Origin: Mycobacterium asiaticum
GTDB taxonomy: Bacteria > Actinomycetota > Actinomycetes > Mycobacteriales > Mycobacteriaceae
DNA length: 64,000 nucleotides
NCBI RefSeq assembly: GCF_001673635.1
Contig: NZ_LZMH01000073.1
Location: 62,001-126,000, forward strand
Direction: 5' to 3'
Translations under genes and position numbers: made by a program
Notes under the pieces: model-generated
Databases searched by the model: none
What the model saw: the letters and a program-made list of their open reading frames with translations, nothing else
Told to the model about the DNA's origin: nothing
In this document: one piece after another, positions 51,978-60,847 of the stretch
Layout of the letters: each line of letters opens with the position of its first letter
Numbering within the stretch: position 1 is the first letter of the stretch

Positions 51978-53153
51978 ATGTCCCGTGACGCCGTTATCGT
52001 CGGCGCTGTCCGCACCCCCATCGGCAAAGGCAAGGCCAACGGCGCCCTGCATGATGTGCTGCCCGCCGACCTGCTAGCCCACAGCCTGCGCGAGGTGGTG
52101 GCCCGCACCGGCGTAGACCCGGTGCTCGTCGACGATGTCATCGCCGGCGCCGTCACCCAGGTCGGTGACCAAGCCGTCAACATCGCCCGAAACGCGTTGC
52201 TCGGAGCCGGTTTTCCCGAGTCGGTCCCTGGCACCACCGTCGACCGGCAGTGTGGCAGCAGCCAGCAGGCCATCAGCTTCGCCGCTCAGGGCGTCATCGC
52301 CGGCGCCTACGACGTGGTGATCGCCGGCGGCGTGGAATCGATGAGCCGCGTCCCGATGGGCACCTCCGTGCTACCGGGCAGCAACCCGTTCGGCGCAGAC
52401 ATGGCCGCGCGCTACCCCGAAGGCCTGGTGCCGCAGGGCATCAGTGCCGAACTGATCGCCGCCAAGTGGGGATTCTCCCGCGCCCAGCTCGACGAGTTCT
52501 CCGCGGCCAGCCACGAGAAGGCCGCCCGTGCTACCAAAGAAGGCCTGTTCGACAGCGAGCTGATCCCAATCGCCGGCCTTGCCACCGACGAGATCATCCG
52601 TCCGGGCACGACGGTCGACACGCTCGCCGCCCTCAAGCCGGCGTTCTACAGCGAGGCCATCGCCGCGCGGTTCCCCCAGATCAACTGGGCGATCACGCCA
52701 GGCAACTCGTCTCCGTTGTCGGATGGCAGCGCCGCGGTGTTGATCACCAGCGGCGAGTTCGCCAAGCAGCACGGTCTGCGGCCGCTGGCCCGCATCCACA
52801 CCGCCACCGCGGTCGGCTCGGACCCACTGTACATGCTGACCGGCGTCATCCCCGCCACCGAAAAGGTGTTGCAGCGAGCCGGTTTGACGCTGGCCGATAT
52901 CGATTTGTTCGAGGTCAACGAGGCGTTCGCACCCGTCGTGCTGGCGTGGGCGCATGACACCGGAGCCGACCTCGCCAAGACGAACGTCAACGGCGGGGCC
53001 ATCGCGATCGGCCACCCGTTGGGCGCCAGCGGTGCACGCATCATGACCACTTTGGTGAACGCACTCGAGCAGCGCGGCGGCCGGTACGGCCTGCAGACCA
53101 TGTGCGAGGGCGGCGGCATGGCGAACGCCACCATCATCGAGCGGCTGGTCTAG
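51978..53153 (+). CDS. acetyl-CoA acetyltransferase / thiolase
   Basis: 391 residues from ATG 51978, preceded by a strong AAGGAGGAG ribosome-binding site. The nucleophilic Cys is in VDRQCGSSQQA near residue 93. The second active-site loop is AIGHPLGASGAR (His), and the proton-shuttle Cys is in MCEGGGMANA. The family either condenses acyl-CoAs or, in catabolism, cleaves 3-ketoacyl-CoA. First gene of a three-gene operon with nitrilase and DUF302 genes, so a catabolic role is favoured. It is divergent from the HxlR regulator. Confidence 0.93.
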   Translation: MSRDAVIVGAVRTPIGKGKANGALHDVLPADLLAHSLREVVARTGVDPVLVDDVIAGAVTQVGDQAVNIARNALLGAGFPESVPGTTVDRQCGSSQQAISFAAQGVIAGAYDVVIAGGVESMSRVPMGTSVLPGSNPFGADMAARYPEGLVPQGISAELIAAKWGFSRAQLDEFSAASHEKAARATKEGLFDSELIPIAGLATDEIIRPGTTVDTLAALKPAFYSEAIAARFPQINWAITPGNSSPLSDGSAAVLITSGEFAKQHGLRPLARIHTATAVGSDPLYMLTGVIPATEKVLQRAGLTLADIDLFEVNEAFAPVVLAWAHDTGADLAKTNVNGGAIAIGHPLGASGARIMTTLVNALEQRGGRYGLQTMCEGGGMANATIIERLV

Positions 53154-53158
53154 AGACC

Positions 53159-54121
53159 ATGACCGTGATCCGCGCTGCCGCAGTGCAAATCAGTCCGGTG
53201 CTGTACAGCCGAGAAGGCACTGTGCAGCGGGTGATCGCCAAAATAGAGGAGTTGGCACTACGGGATGTGCAATTTGCGACCTTCCCCGAGACCGTGATCC
53301 CCTACTACCCGTACTTCTCGTTCGTCACCCGGCCGTTCGAGATGCGTTCGGAGCACCTGAGATTGATGGATCAGGCAGTCACCATACCGTCGCCCGAGAT
53401 CGACGCGATCAGCGCGGCCGCCCGCGGCGCCAACATGGTGGTGTCCATCGGGGTGACCGAACGTGACGGCGGTTCGCTGTACAACACGCAGTTGTTGTTC
53501 GACGCCGACGGCACCCTGATCCAGCGCAGGCGCAAGATCTCGCCGACGTACCACGAACGGATGGTCTGGGGCCAGGGCGACGGCAGTGGTCTACGTGCGG
53601 TGGACAGCGCGGTCGGCCGGATCGGACAGTTGGCCTGCTTCGAGCACTTCAATCCGTTGGCGCGCTATGCCCTGATCGATGACGGCGAGCAGATCCACTC
53701 AAGCATGTTTCCCGGCTCGTTCGGTGGTGACCTGTTCGCCCAGCAGACCGAGATCAGCGTGCGCAATCACGCGCTGGAGTCGGCCGCTTTCGTGGTCAAC
53801 GCCACCGGGTGGCTCGACGCAGATCAGCAAGCTCAAATCATGGCCGACACCGGCGCCCCGATTGCGCCGATCTCCGGCGGCAACTTCACCGCGATCGTCT
53901 CGCCCCAGGGCGAATACCTCGGTGAACCGCTGCGCTCAGGCGAAGGCCAGGTGATCGCTGATCTGGACCTCTCGCTTATCAACACTCGCAAGGTCCTCAT
54001 GGATGCCGCTGGGCACTACAGCCGGCCCGAACTGTTGAGTCTGACCGTGGATCGCACCACCCGCGCGCAACTGCATGAGCACCTGGAACTAACCGAGGAG
54101 GCCGACCATGTCCGCATTTGA
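53159..54121 (+). CDS. carbon-nitrogen hydrolase, aliphatic nitrilase type
   Basis: 320 residues. The Glu-Lys-Cys triad is visible: Glu in FATFPETVIPYYPY, Lys in RRKISPTYHERMVW and Cys in GQLACFEHFNPLAR. The CFEHF context is nitrilase-like, not amidase- or beta-ureidopropionase-like. It should convert a nitrile to the acid and ammonia. It begins five bases after the thiolase stop, and its 3' end overlaps the DUF302 gene by 14 bases, indicating an operon. The nitrile substrate is not known. Confidence 0.92.
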   Translation: MTVIRAAAVQISPVLYSREGTVQRVIAKIEELALRDVQFATFPETVIPYYPYFSFVTRPFEMRSEHLRLMDQAVTIPSPEIDAISAAARGANMVVSIGVTERDGGSLYNTQLLFDADGTLIQRRRKISPTYHERMVWGQGDGSGLRAVDSAVGRIGQLACFEHFNPLARYALIDDGEQIHSSMFPGSFGGDLFAQQTEISVRNHALESAAFVVNATGWLDADQQAQIMADTGAPIAPISGGNFTAIVSPQGEYLGEPLRSGEGQVIADLDLSLINTRKVLMDAAGHYSRPELLSLTVDRTTRAQLHEHLELTEEADHVRI

Positions 54122-54596
54122 AACCCGCTTCGACGGCGTGCGGGTGCGCTATGACAGCGCCAAGAGTTACGACGAACTGGTCGCGGCTTTACTTGCCGAC
54201 ATCGGTGAAAAGCCGGTGCCGATCGGTGACATCGCCACCAGGAATGCCGACTGGGATTCCTACCGGAAACAGGTGGAACCCCACGTCGGCCCAAGCGGAT
54301 TCATGCTGTTCGTCCTGATCGACCACGGCGCCTGGCTCAGCAATGCCGGCATCGACCGCAAGGTGCTGCGGGTTGTCCTGGGTAACCCGCTGATCGCGAT
54401 CACCATGCTGCGCCACGATGTCAGCGCGGGGCTTTTCGCGCCGGTCGAGCTGCTGATCCTCGACGAGCCCAACGGCAGCAGCCTGACCTACGTCAGGCCG
54501 TCATCGTTGATGGTAGTTGAGGACAATCCCGAATTACGCAGCGCCGCAGAGCAACTGGACGCCAAGTTGGCCGCGTTGGCCGCGAAGGTCACCTGA
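54108..54596 (+). CDS. DUF302 domain protein
   Basis: 162 residues from ATG 54108, overlapping the nitrilase end. The conserved part HDVSAGLFAPVELLILDEPNGSSLTYVRP matches the DUF302 core, which is a small alpha/beta fold of unknown function. There is no signal peptide. Its linkage to a nitrilase suggests binding or handling of the same ligand. The stop overlaps the convergent GMC gene by eight bases. Confidence 0.85.
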   Translation: MSAFETRFDGVRVRYDSAKSYDELVAALLADIGEKPVPIGDIATRNADWDSYRKQVEPHVGPSGFMLFVLIDHGAWLSNAGIDRKVLRVVLGNPLIAITMLRHDVSAGLFAPVELLILDEPNGSSLTYVRPSSLMVVEDNPELRSAAEQLDAKLAALAAKVT

Positions 54597-56151
54597 TCTG
54601 GTCACGCGTCGCCACCGAGTGACCCGAACAGGAGGAGGCGAGCAGGAAGTCCGCGCAGCGTTCGCCGATCATGATCGAGGCGGCATTGGTGTTGGCTCGG
54701 GGAATCCGGGGCAGCGCCGACGCGTCGGCGACGCGGAGATTGTCGACACCGCGGACTCGCAGCCGCTCGTCGAGGGGGCTGTCGGGTTGATTGCCCATCG
54801 CGACCGTGCAGGCCGGGTGGTACGTCGTGATGGCCGTTTCCCTGATGCATGCCTCGATGTCGCTGCTCGGACCTGGTAGAAGCTCACGATCGACACAGGA
54901 AGCGATCGGCTCGGTGCGCATGATCTCGCGGGTGCGCTGCACCGCCCGGGCAAGCGCATCAACATCCTCGCGTTCGGAAAGCAGATTCATCCGGATGACC
55001 GGTGGCGTTGCGGGATCCGATGAGCGGACGAGGACGCTGCCCCGGCTCTTGGGTGTCCAGTACGAGTGCCCGATGGACAACGCGGGCTTGAGCTTTCCGG
55101 CGCCGGGATCCGCTGTGGCGTCGGCGAGGCAGGTCATCACCTGAAAATCGCACGCCGGGAGGTCGGCCACCGACCGGATGTGGGCGACCGCCTCGACGAC
55201 GCTATTGGCGAACTTGCCTCTTCTGCCAAAGAGCCACTGCAGCAACCACTTCGGATTAGTGGTGTCCGACAGGCCGACATGGCCGGGCGCGAGGGACCAG
55301 ATCGCCCAGGCGTGCGGGTGGTCGGTCAGGCCCTGGCCGACGCGGGGGCTGTCGACGACCGGGTTGATACCGACATTGCGCAGGTGATCAGCCGGACCGA
55401 TTCCGGACAGCTGCAACAGGTGCGGCGAACGGTAGGCGCCCGCACTGATCACGACCTGTTGGTCCGCGAAAGCCCGCTGCACGCGCCCGTGGCGCCTTTT
55501 TCCAAGCGAGTATTCGACACCGACTGCGCGACCGTTGCGGATGATCACCCGCCGGACCTCGGCCTTGGTGAGGATGGTCAGGTTCTTGCGACGCTGAAGG
55601 TAGCCACGTGGTGTGCTCCAGCGTTGCCCGTTGTGGATGGTGACGGGAGAGATTGCCGCCCCTTCGAGTTCGGGCCCGCTGACGTCGTCCTCGGCGCGGA
55701 CACCCGCCGCACGTGCCGCTGCGACGAACCGCGTAGACACCTCGTCGGGATACGGCACCCGGCTGATTCGCATCGGCCCCTGCTCGATTCGCGCGAATAC
55801 CGGCGCCACCTCCTGCCACGACCAACCGGGCAGCCGCCAGCCGTCGTAGTCGAGATTGCTGCCCTTGACCCACAACATCATGTTCATCGCGCTGGTACCG
55901 CCGAGCACGCGACCGGCGTGCAGGGGGATCCGGCGGCCGGCGCAACCGGGTTCGGGCTCGGTTTCGTAGTTCCAGTCCAACGACGTTCCGAACTGCCGGA
56001 TGTTCGCCAGCGGCGCTCGCACTTCCAATCGCCGGTCCGAACCGCCGGCCTCGATCAGCAACACCCGAGACGAAGATTGCGCGGCCAGCCTTCCGGCCAC
56101 CGCACATCCGGAAGAGCCCGCTCCCACCACGATGTAGTCGTATGCTGCCAC
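54589..56151 (-). CDS. GMC-family FAD oxidoreductase (choline-dehydrogenase-like)
   Basis: 520 residues from GTG 56151 (AAYDYIVVGAGSSGCAVAGR); the frame is open far upstream but antisense-like in composition. The FAD loop is VVGAGSSGCAVAGRLA, the first GMC signature is GRVLGGTSAMNMMLWVKG, the second is VISAGAYRSPHLLQLSGIGP, and the active-site His region is TYHPACTVAMG. It oxidises primary or secondary alcohols. It is the last gene of a six-gene minus-strand operon, 34 bases after the BKACE gene. Confidence 0.93.
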   Translation of the reverse strand: MAAYDYIVVGAGSSGCAVAGRLAAQSSSRVLLIEAGGSDRRLEVRAPLANIRQFGTSLDWNYETEPEPGCAGRRIPLHAGRVLGGTSAMNMMLWVKGSNLDYDGWRLPGWSWQEVAPVFARIEQGPMRISRVPYPDEVSTRFVAAARAAGVRAEDDVSGPELEGAAISPVTIHNGQRWSTPRGYLQRRKNLTILTKAEVRRVIIRNGRAVGVEYSLGKRRHGRVQRAFADQQVVISAGAYRSPHLLQLSGIGPADHLRNVGINPVVDSPRVGQGLTDHPHAWAIWSLAPGHVGLSDTTNPKWLLQWLFGRRGKFANSVVEAVAHIRSVADLPACDFQVMTCLADATADPGAGKLKPALSIGHSYWTPKSRGSVLVRSSDPATPPVIRMNLLSEREDVDALARAVQRTREIMRTEPIASCVDRELLPGPSSDIEACIRETAITTYHPACTVAMGNQPDSPLDERLRVRGVDNLRVADASALPRIPRANTNAASIMIGERCADFLLASSCSGHSVATRDQIR

Positions 56152-56185
56152 GGATTCAGCTTTACTCGCCGTTGAACGCCTGGCG

Positions 56186-57049
56186 CTAGGGCAAACCGAG
56201 AACCTCCGCGGCCTGATCGGGGGTGGCAACGGCACGGGCCGCCCGTTGGCACAGCGCCACGGCCTGGTTGACCAACTCGACATTGGTCGGGGTGCGGTCG
56301 CCGCGATAGAACTCGAGCCCGAGGTGCAGGTGTCCCCCGCGGGCGAGCGCCAGTTCGGCGATCGGGTGGGCGCACAGGTCGCCGCCGACGATCGACACCG
56401 CCCACGGCAGGTCACATCCGTCCAGCAGTTCCAGATAGGCGTCGAGCGCGCGCTCGGTGGGCGGTAGCCCGAAAGGCGCTCCCAGATAACCGTTTTCGGT
56501 GGCGAAGTAAAGCTTGACCATCGCCCCCTGCGGCAGCCGACCCGCGCGCCACCAAGCGAGTGCGGCCCGCAGGAAGCCGGGTTCGTAGATGGCCAGACTG
56601 GGGCCGAGTTTGGCCTCGCGGCAGATGTCGAAGGCGCGGCCGATCGTCTGAAATGAGTTGCGGTAAACCAGATCGCCGGTGGGTATGCCGTCCTCGACGC
56701 CACCGAGATTGACCGACCCGGGGTCGGTCAGGCCGACGCGCATGCCGGCGGCGGCGAGCGGAATCAGATGCTCGTAGGAGATGGAGAAACCTTGTTCGAA
56801 GTGGATCGTCGGGTACAGCAGGGCGTCAGGGCGAGCCTCGAGGATAGGCCGCCATCCCTCCAGGTAGCGCTCAACGGCCCGCTCCACAGAGACCCCGTAC
56901 AGGTCGATGTGGTTGTGGATGATCGCCGCGCCCGCCGCGATGCAGGCCAGCGCGTCCGCGGTGATCTCCGTCGGCTCCACTGGCACATGGGGATTGATCG
57001 CCTTGGAGGTGACGCCGTTGATCGCACACTCGATGACGACGGGTGTCAT
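56186..57049 (-). CDS. beta-keto acid cleavage enzyme (BKACE, DUF849)
   Basis: 287 residues. Family elements are an N-terminal IECAINGVTSKAINPHVP, the zinc-binding IIHNHIDL (HxH), a Glu-containing VGLTDPGSVNLGGVED and the late Zn-site HLHLGLEF. BKACE enzymes condense a beta-keto acid with acetyl-CoA and cleave it to acetoacetate and a new acyl-CoA. Next to monooxygenase, GMC and thiolase genes it suggests a keto-acid intermediate. It starts 12 bases after the stop of the unknown-function gene upstream. Confidence 0.9.
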   Translation of the reverse strand: MTPVVIECAINGVTSKAINPHVPVEPTEITADALACIAAGAAIIHNHIDLYGVSVERAVERYLEGWRPILEARPDALLYPTIHFEQGFSISYEHLIPLAAAGMRVGLTDPGSVNLGGVEDGIPTGDLVYRNSFQTIGRAFDICREAKLGPSLAIYEPGFLRAALAWWRAGRLPQGAMVKLYFATENGYLGAPFGLPPTERALDAYLELLDGCDLPWAVSIVGGDLCAHPIAELALARGGHLHLGLEFYRGDRTPTNVELVNQAVALCQRAARAVATPDQAAEVLGLP

Positions 57050-57061
57050 TCGGCGGGTAGC

Positions 57062-57598
57062 TCAGAGCCAGCCGGTGCGCGCGGCGGCAACCGGCTCGGG
57101 GGGTGCTGGGGCGAGCTCGCCGTCCCGCACGCCGTCAAGCATCCGTTTCACCGAGGCGACGATCTCCGGCGCCGCCGCGGCGAGGCCGGTCAGGTCGGCC
57201 TCGGCGACCTCGGCCAGGTCGACACCGGCGCGCTCCAGCACCGCGGCCGGGTCGGCCAGCTGGCCGGCCAGCCAGGACACCGGGTCGGCGGACAGCTCGG
57301 GCACGAAGTGCCGGCGCCCCGGTTCCCAGCCGTCGAAACGCGGGTGGTGATGGGCCCGGTCGAGCGTCCCGGGCGGGCTCTCGGTGGAGCCAAACAGGTC
57401 GACCCGCCAGACCGGGCGGGCGAAGGCGATGGGGATGCCGGCGTAGATCGAGCCCTGGGGCTTGTCGCGGTCGACGAGGCGCAGTTCCAGGCGCACTCCC
57501 CGTTCGGGAGTTTCCTGGCCGGTCATCGGCGAGGGATCGACGAAATACATGTCCCCGACCACGACGCCGAGGGATTCGAATCCGAAAGCAGCGAGCAC
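57062..57598 (-). CDS. unrecognised protein in the oxidoreductase operon
   Basis: 178 residues from GTG 57598, which follows the upstream stop by one base; the frame is open to 57625. Features are an N-terminal beta-rich region (VVGDMYFVDPSPMTGQETPERGVRLELRLVD), a His cluster (RAHHHPRFDGWEPGRRHF) that could bind a metal, and a helical C-terminal part (AVLERAGVDLAEVAEADLTGL). There is no signal peptide or membrane segment. I do not recognise a family. Its tight packing makes a role in the same pathway likely. Confidence 0.68.
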   Translation of the reverse strand: MLAAFGFESLGVVVGDMYFVDPSPMTGQETPERGVRLELRLVDRDKPQGSIYAGIPIAFARPVWRVDLFGSTESPPGTLDRAHHHPRFDGWEPGRRHFVPELSADPVSWLAGQLADPAAVLERAGVDLAEVAEADLTGLAAAAPEIVASVKRMLDGVRDGELAPAPPEPVAAARTGWL

Positions 57599-57599
57599 G

Positions 57600-59324
57600 C
57601 TATGAAGCGTAGTCCCGCTCGGCACGCAATGCCCCCGGTGCGCTGGCAGGAACGGCCGGGCGGTTCGGGGCGACGGATTCGACGCGCCGGTACGACGAGC
57701 CCAGCGGCGGGCGCGGGTCCGACTCCCCCTTGTTGGGCCACAGCGACGTGGCGCGCTCGGCCAGCGCGGTGATGGTCAGCGACGGGTTCACGCCCAGGTT
57801 GGCCGTGATCGTGGAGCCGTCGATCACATGCAAACCCGGATACCCGTGCATCCGGTGGTACGGATCAACCACGCCGTCGTCGGGGGTCTCACCGATCACG
57901 CACCCGCCGATGAAATGTCCTGTCATCGGGATGTCCGCCAAATCGGCCCACGCACCGCCGGCGATGCCGTCCAGGTGCTCGGCCGCACGACGGGCAACCT
58001 CGTGACCGACCGGGATCCACGTCGGGTTCGGCTCACCCACACCCTGCCGTGTCACCATGCGCCGCCCGAACAGCCAGCGGCGGGTGTAGGTGGTCAGTGA
58101 GTTGTCGTGCGTCTGCATCACCAGCAGCGGGATGGTCTGCTCGGACCAGCGCTTCGGGTTGAGCAGCCGTCGCAGGTCACGGCGTTGCCGCACAAACTCT
58201 TTCATGCCGGTGCGCCACCGGCCTCGGCCCTTTGTGAGCCCGTCGACACCGTCGACCAGGACCGTGCCCATCAGCCCCATCAGGTTGGAATCGTGCCCAT
58301 ACCGGCAGGGTTCGATGTGGGTGTGGCTGTCCGGGTGAATCGAGGAGGTGATCGCCACTCCCTCGGAATAGTCCACGTCGTCGCGGCGGGCCCGCACGGC
58401 CAGGATCGCCTCGGAATTGGTCCGGGACAATTCCCCGAGCCGGGGCGAGATGCGCGGCAGGCTGCCGCCGTCGCGCAATCTGTGCAGCAGCCGCTGGGTG
58501 CCCAGCGCGGCGGCCGAGAACACCACCTGCTCCGCGGTGAAGATGCGGCGGCGCCGGCGCAGCTTGGCTCCGGTGCGGCGGGTGATGACGTCGTACCCGC
58601 CGCCGGACCGCGGCCGCACGTCGACGACGGTGGTGAGCGGATGGATTGTCGCGCCCAGTTTCTCGGCCAAATAGAGGTAGTTCTTGACCAGGGTGTTCTT
58701 GGCGTTGTGCCGGCAGCCGGTCATGCATTCGCCGCAGTGCAGGCACGCGTTGCGGTCCGGGCCGGCGCCGCCGAAGTACGGGTCGCCGACCGGGGCGCCG
58801 GGCGGGGCCGGTTTGCCGTCGGCGTCGGTGAAGCACACCCCGACGCGGGTGGCGTGGAAGGAGTCCGCGACGCCCAGGTCGGTGGCGATCTGCAGCATCA
58901 CCTTGTCCGACGGCGTGGTGCGCGGGTAGGTCTCGACGCCGAGCATCCGGGTGGCCTGGTCGTACCAGGGTGCCAGCTCGTCCTTCCAGTCGGTGATGTG
59001 GCTCCAGCGCGGGTCGGCGTAGAACGGGTCGTCGGGTTGGTACAGCGTGTTCGCGTACACCAGCGAGCCGCCGCCCACTCCGGCACCGCTGAGCACCACG
59101 GCGTCGCTGAGCACATCGATCCGTTGGATGCCATAGCACCCGACCGACGGCTTGAACAGGTAATCGCGGATGTGCCAGTTGTTCTTGGCGAAGTCCTGAT
59201 CGGCAAACCGTCGGCCCGCCTCGAGAACGCCTACGCGGTAACCCTTTTCGCTCAGGCGCAGGGCGGTGACGCTGCCACCGAAACCGGACCCGATAACCAG
59301 CACGTCATAGTCGAATCGGCTCAC
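57600..59324 (-). CDS. ChoD-like GMC oxidoreductase (cholesterol-oxidase family)
   Basis: 574 residues. The FAD loop is VLVIGSGFGGSVTALRLSEKG, and SGAGVGGGSLVYANTL, TNSEAILAV and VIDGSTITANLGVNPSLTITALAERA match M. tuberculosis ChoD (Rv3409c), which is a paralogue elsewhere. A cysteine cluster CLHCGECMTGCRHNAKNT has the CxxCxxCxxxC spacing of ferredoxin centres. True cholesterol activity is uncertain; ChoD itself is not required for ring degradation. It overlaps the monooxygenase gene by four bases and ends one base before the next start. Confidence 0.92.
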   Translation of the reverse strand: MSRFDYDVLVIGSGFGGSVTALRLSEKGYRVGVLEAGRRFADQDFAKNNWHIRDYLFKPSVGCYGIQRIDVLSDAVVLSGAGVGGGSLVYANTLYQPDDPFYADPRWSHITDWKDELAPWYDQATRMLGVETYPRTTPSDKVMLQIATDLGVADSFHATRVGVCFTDADGKPAPPGAPVGDPYFGGAGPDRNACLHCGECMTGCRHNAKNTLVKNYLYLAEKLGATIHPLTTVVDVRPRSGGGYDVITRRTGAKLRRRRRIFTAEQVVFSAAALGTQRLLHRLRDGGSLPRISPRLGELSRTNSEAILAVRARRDDVDYSEGVAITSSIHPDSHTHIEPCRYGHDSNLMGLMGTVLVDGVDGLTKGRGRWRTGMKEFVRQRRDLRRLLNPKRWSEQTIPLLVMQTHDNSLTTYTRRWLFGRRMVTRQGVGEPNPTWIPVGHEVARRAAEHLDGIAGGAWADLADIPMTGHFIGGCVIGETPDDGVVDPYHRMHGYPGLHVIDGSTITANLGVNPSLTITALAERATSLWPNKGESDPRPPLGSSYRRVESVAPNRPAVPASAPGALRAERDYAS

Positions 59325-60814
59325 GCGTTGATCTCCTCGGTTTGCCGGACCGGCAGGACCTCGTGATAGTCCTCGATCGCCGCGACGCGGGTCCGGTGCT
59401 GATATTCGTGAACCAGCCCCGGCCAGTTGGTGGTGACCCGGCCCGACTCGGTGCGGTACCAGGAGTCGCAGGTGGTCCAGACGCCGTTTTCCAGCCGGGA
59501 CTGGACTGCCGCGTCGTAGGCCTCCTCGACGTCACGGCGGACCTCGAATGCGCGGCCCATGCCGCGCCGGGCCAGTTCTTCGGTGAGCTGGCGGATGTAG
59601 CCGGCCTGCTGCTCCATCATCAGGATGATCGAGCTGCTGCCGAGGTTGGTGTTGGGCCCGTAGATCAAGAACATGTTCGGAAAGCCCGGGACGGCCATGC
59701 CCAGGTGGGCGCGCGCGCCCTCGGCCCACTCGGCGTGCAGATCCCGCCCGCCACGGCCGGTGATCGTCATCGGGGCAAGGAATTCGGTGGCTTTGAAGCC
59801 GGTGCCGTAGATGATCACGTCCACCTCGTGCAGTTGCCCGTCGGCGGTGCGCACCCCGGTCGGGGTCACCTCGGTGATCGCGTCGGTCTCGACGGAGACG
59901 TTGTCGCAGGCCAGTGCCGGGTACCAGTCGCTGCTGAACAGCACACGCTTGCAGCCGATCGGATAGTCGGGGGTGAGCTTCGCCCGCAGTACCGGATCTT
60001 TGATGTGCCGCTTCAGGTTTGCCGATGCCAGCGCCTGCAGCACCCGGGCCAGCGGGGCGACTCGGGTCAGCGCGAGGCCCAGCAGTTCGGTGGTCTCCCA
60101 GATGGCGCCGCGCATGGCGGCGGAGAACCCCGGCACCTTGGCGAACGCGGCGTGGTGCTTCTCGGTGTAGGCGCGGTCCACCTTCGGCACCACATAGGGC
60201 GCCGAGCGCTGGAAGACGGTGACGTGCCCGGCGGTCTGGCGAATGCGCGGGACGAACTGGATCGCCGACGCGCCGGTGCCCAGCACCGCGACGCGCTTGC
60301 CGGCCAGATCGACATCGTGGCGCCACTGCGCGGAGTGGAACGACGGGCCGGTGAAGGTTTCCAGCCCCGGGATGTTCGGCAGCGCCGGCCGGGAGAGTTG
60401 GCCCACGGCGGGCACCAGGACCTCGGCCTCGAACACGTCTCCCGACGACGTCGTCACCCTCCAGGTTGCGGTGGACTCGTCGAACTCCGCCGAGGTCACC
60501 TCGACGCCGGTCCGCACCAGCTTGCGCAGCCCGAACCGGTCGGCGGTGTCATGGATGTAGCCCAGGATGTCGGGCTGCTCGGCGTAGCGCCGGCCCCAGT
60601 CGGTCTTGCGGGCGAACGAATAGGAGTACAGGTTGGACGGGACGTCGCACGCGGCGCCGGGGTAGGTGTTCTCCCGCCAGACACCGCCGATGTCGTGTGC
60701 CTTTTCCAGCACGGTCACCTCGGCGAGACCGTCCCTGGATAGCTCGTAGGCGGCGGCGAGGCCACCGAAGCCGGCGCCGATCACCAGTACGCGAGGACGA
60801 ATGGTCGCTGTCAT
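59321..60814 (-). CDS. Baeyer-Villiger-type flavin monooxygenase
   Basis: 497 residues. The FAD loop is VIGAGFGGLAAAYELSRDG, the NADPH loop is AVLGTGASAIQFVPRI, and the BVMO fingerprint is FTGPSFHSAQWRHD (FxGxxxHxxxW), with IYGPNTNLGSSS later. It should convert a ketone to an ester or lactone using NADPH and O2. Rearranging an alcohol-derived ketone from the neighbouring GMC enzymes would fit. The start lies 33 bases below the AraC regulator stop. Confidence 0.92.
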   Translation of the reverse strand: MTATIRPRVLVIGAGFGGLAAAYELSRDGLAEVTVLEKAHDIGGVWRENTYPGAACDVPSNLYSYSFARKTDWGRRYAEQPDILGYIHDTADRFGLRKLVRTGVEVTSAEFDESTATWRVTTSSGDVFEAEVLVPAVGQLSRPALPNIPGLETFTGPSFHSAQWRHDVDLAGKRVAVLGTGASAIQFVPRIRQTAGHVTVFQRSAPYVVPKVDRAYTEKHHAAFAKVPGFSAAMRGAIWETTELLGLALTRVAPLARVLQALASANLKRHIKDPVLRAKLTPDYPIGCKRVLFSSDWYPALACDNVSVETDAITEVTPTGVRTADGQLHEVDVIIYGTGFKATEFLAPMTITGRGGRDLHAEWAEGARAHLGMAVPGFPNMFLIYGPNTNLGSSSIILMMEQQAGYIRQLTEELARRGMGRAFEVRRDVEEAYDAAVQSRLENGVWTTCDSWYRTESGRVTTNWPGLVHEYQHRTRVAAIEDYHEVLPVRQTEEINA

Positions 60815-60847
60815 AACTCCATGGTGGCCAGCGACGGTACCCGAGTG

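Noticed and set aside
59342..60742. A 466-codon plus-strand frame
   Set aside because: It is antisense to the monooxygenase, whose FAD, NADPH and BVMO motifs are complete; the plus translation has none.
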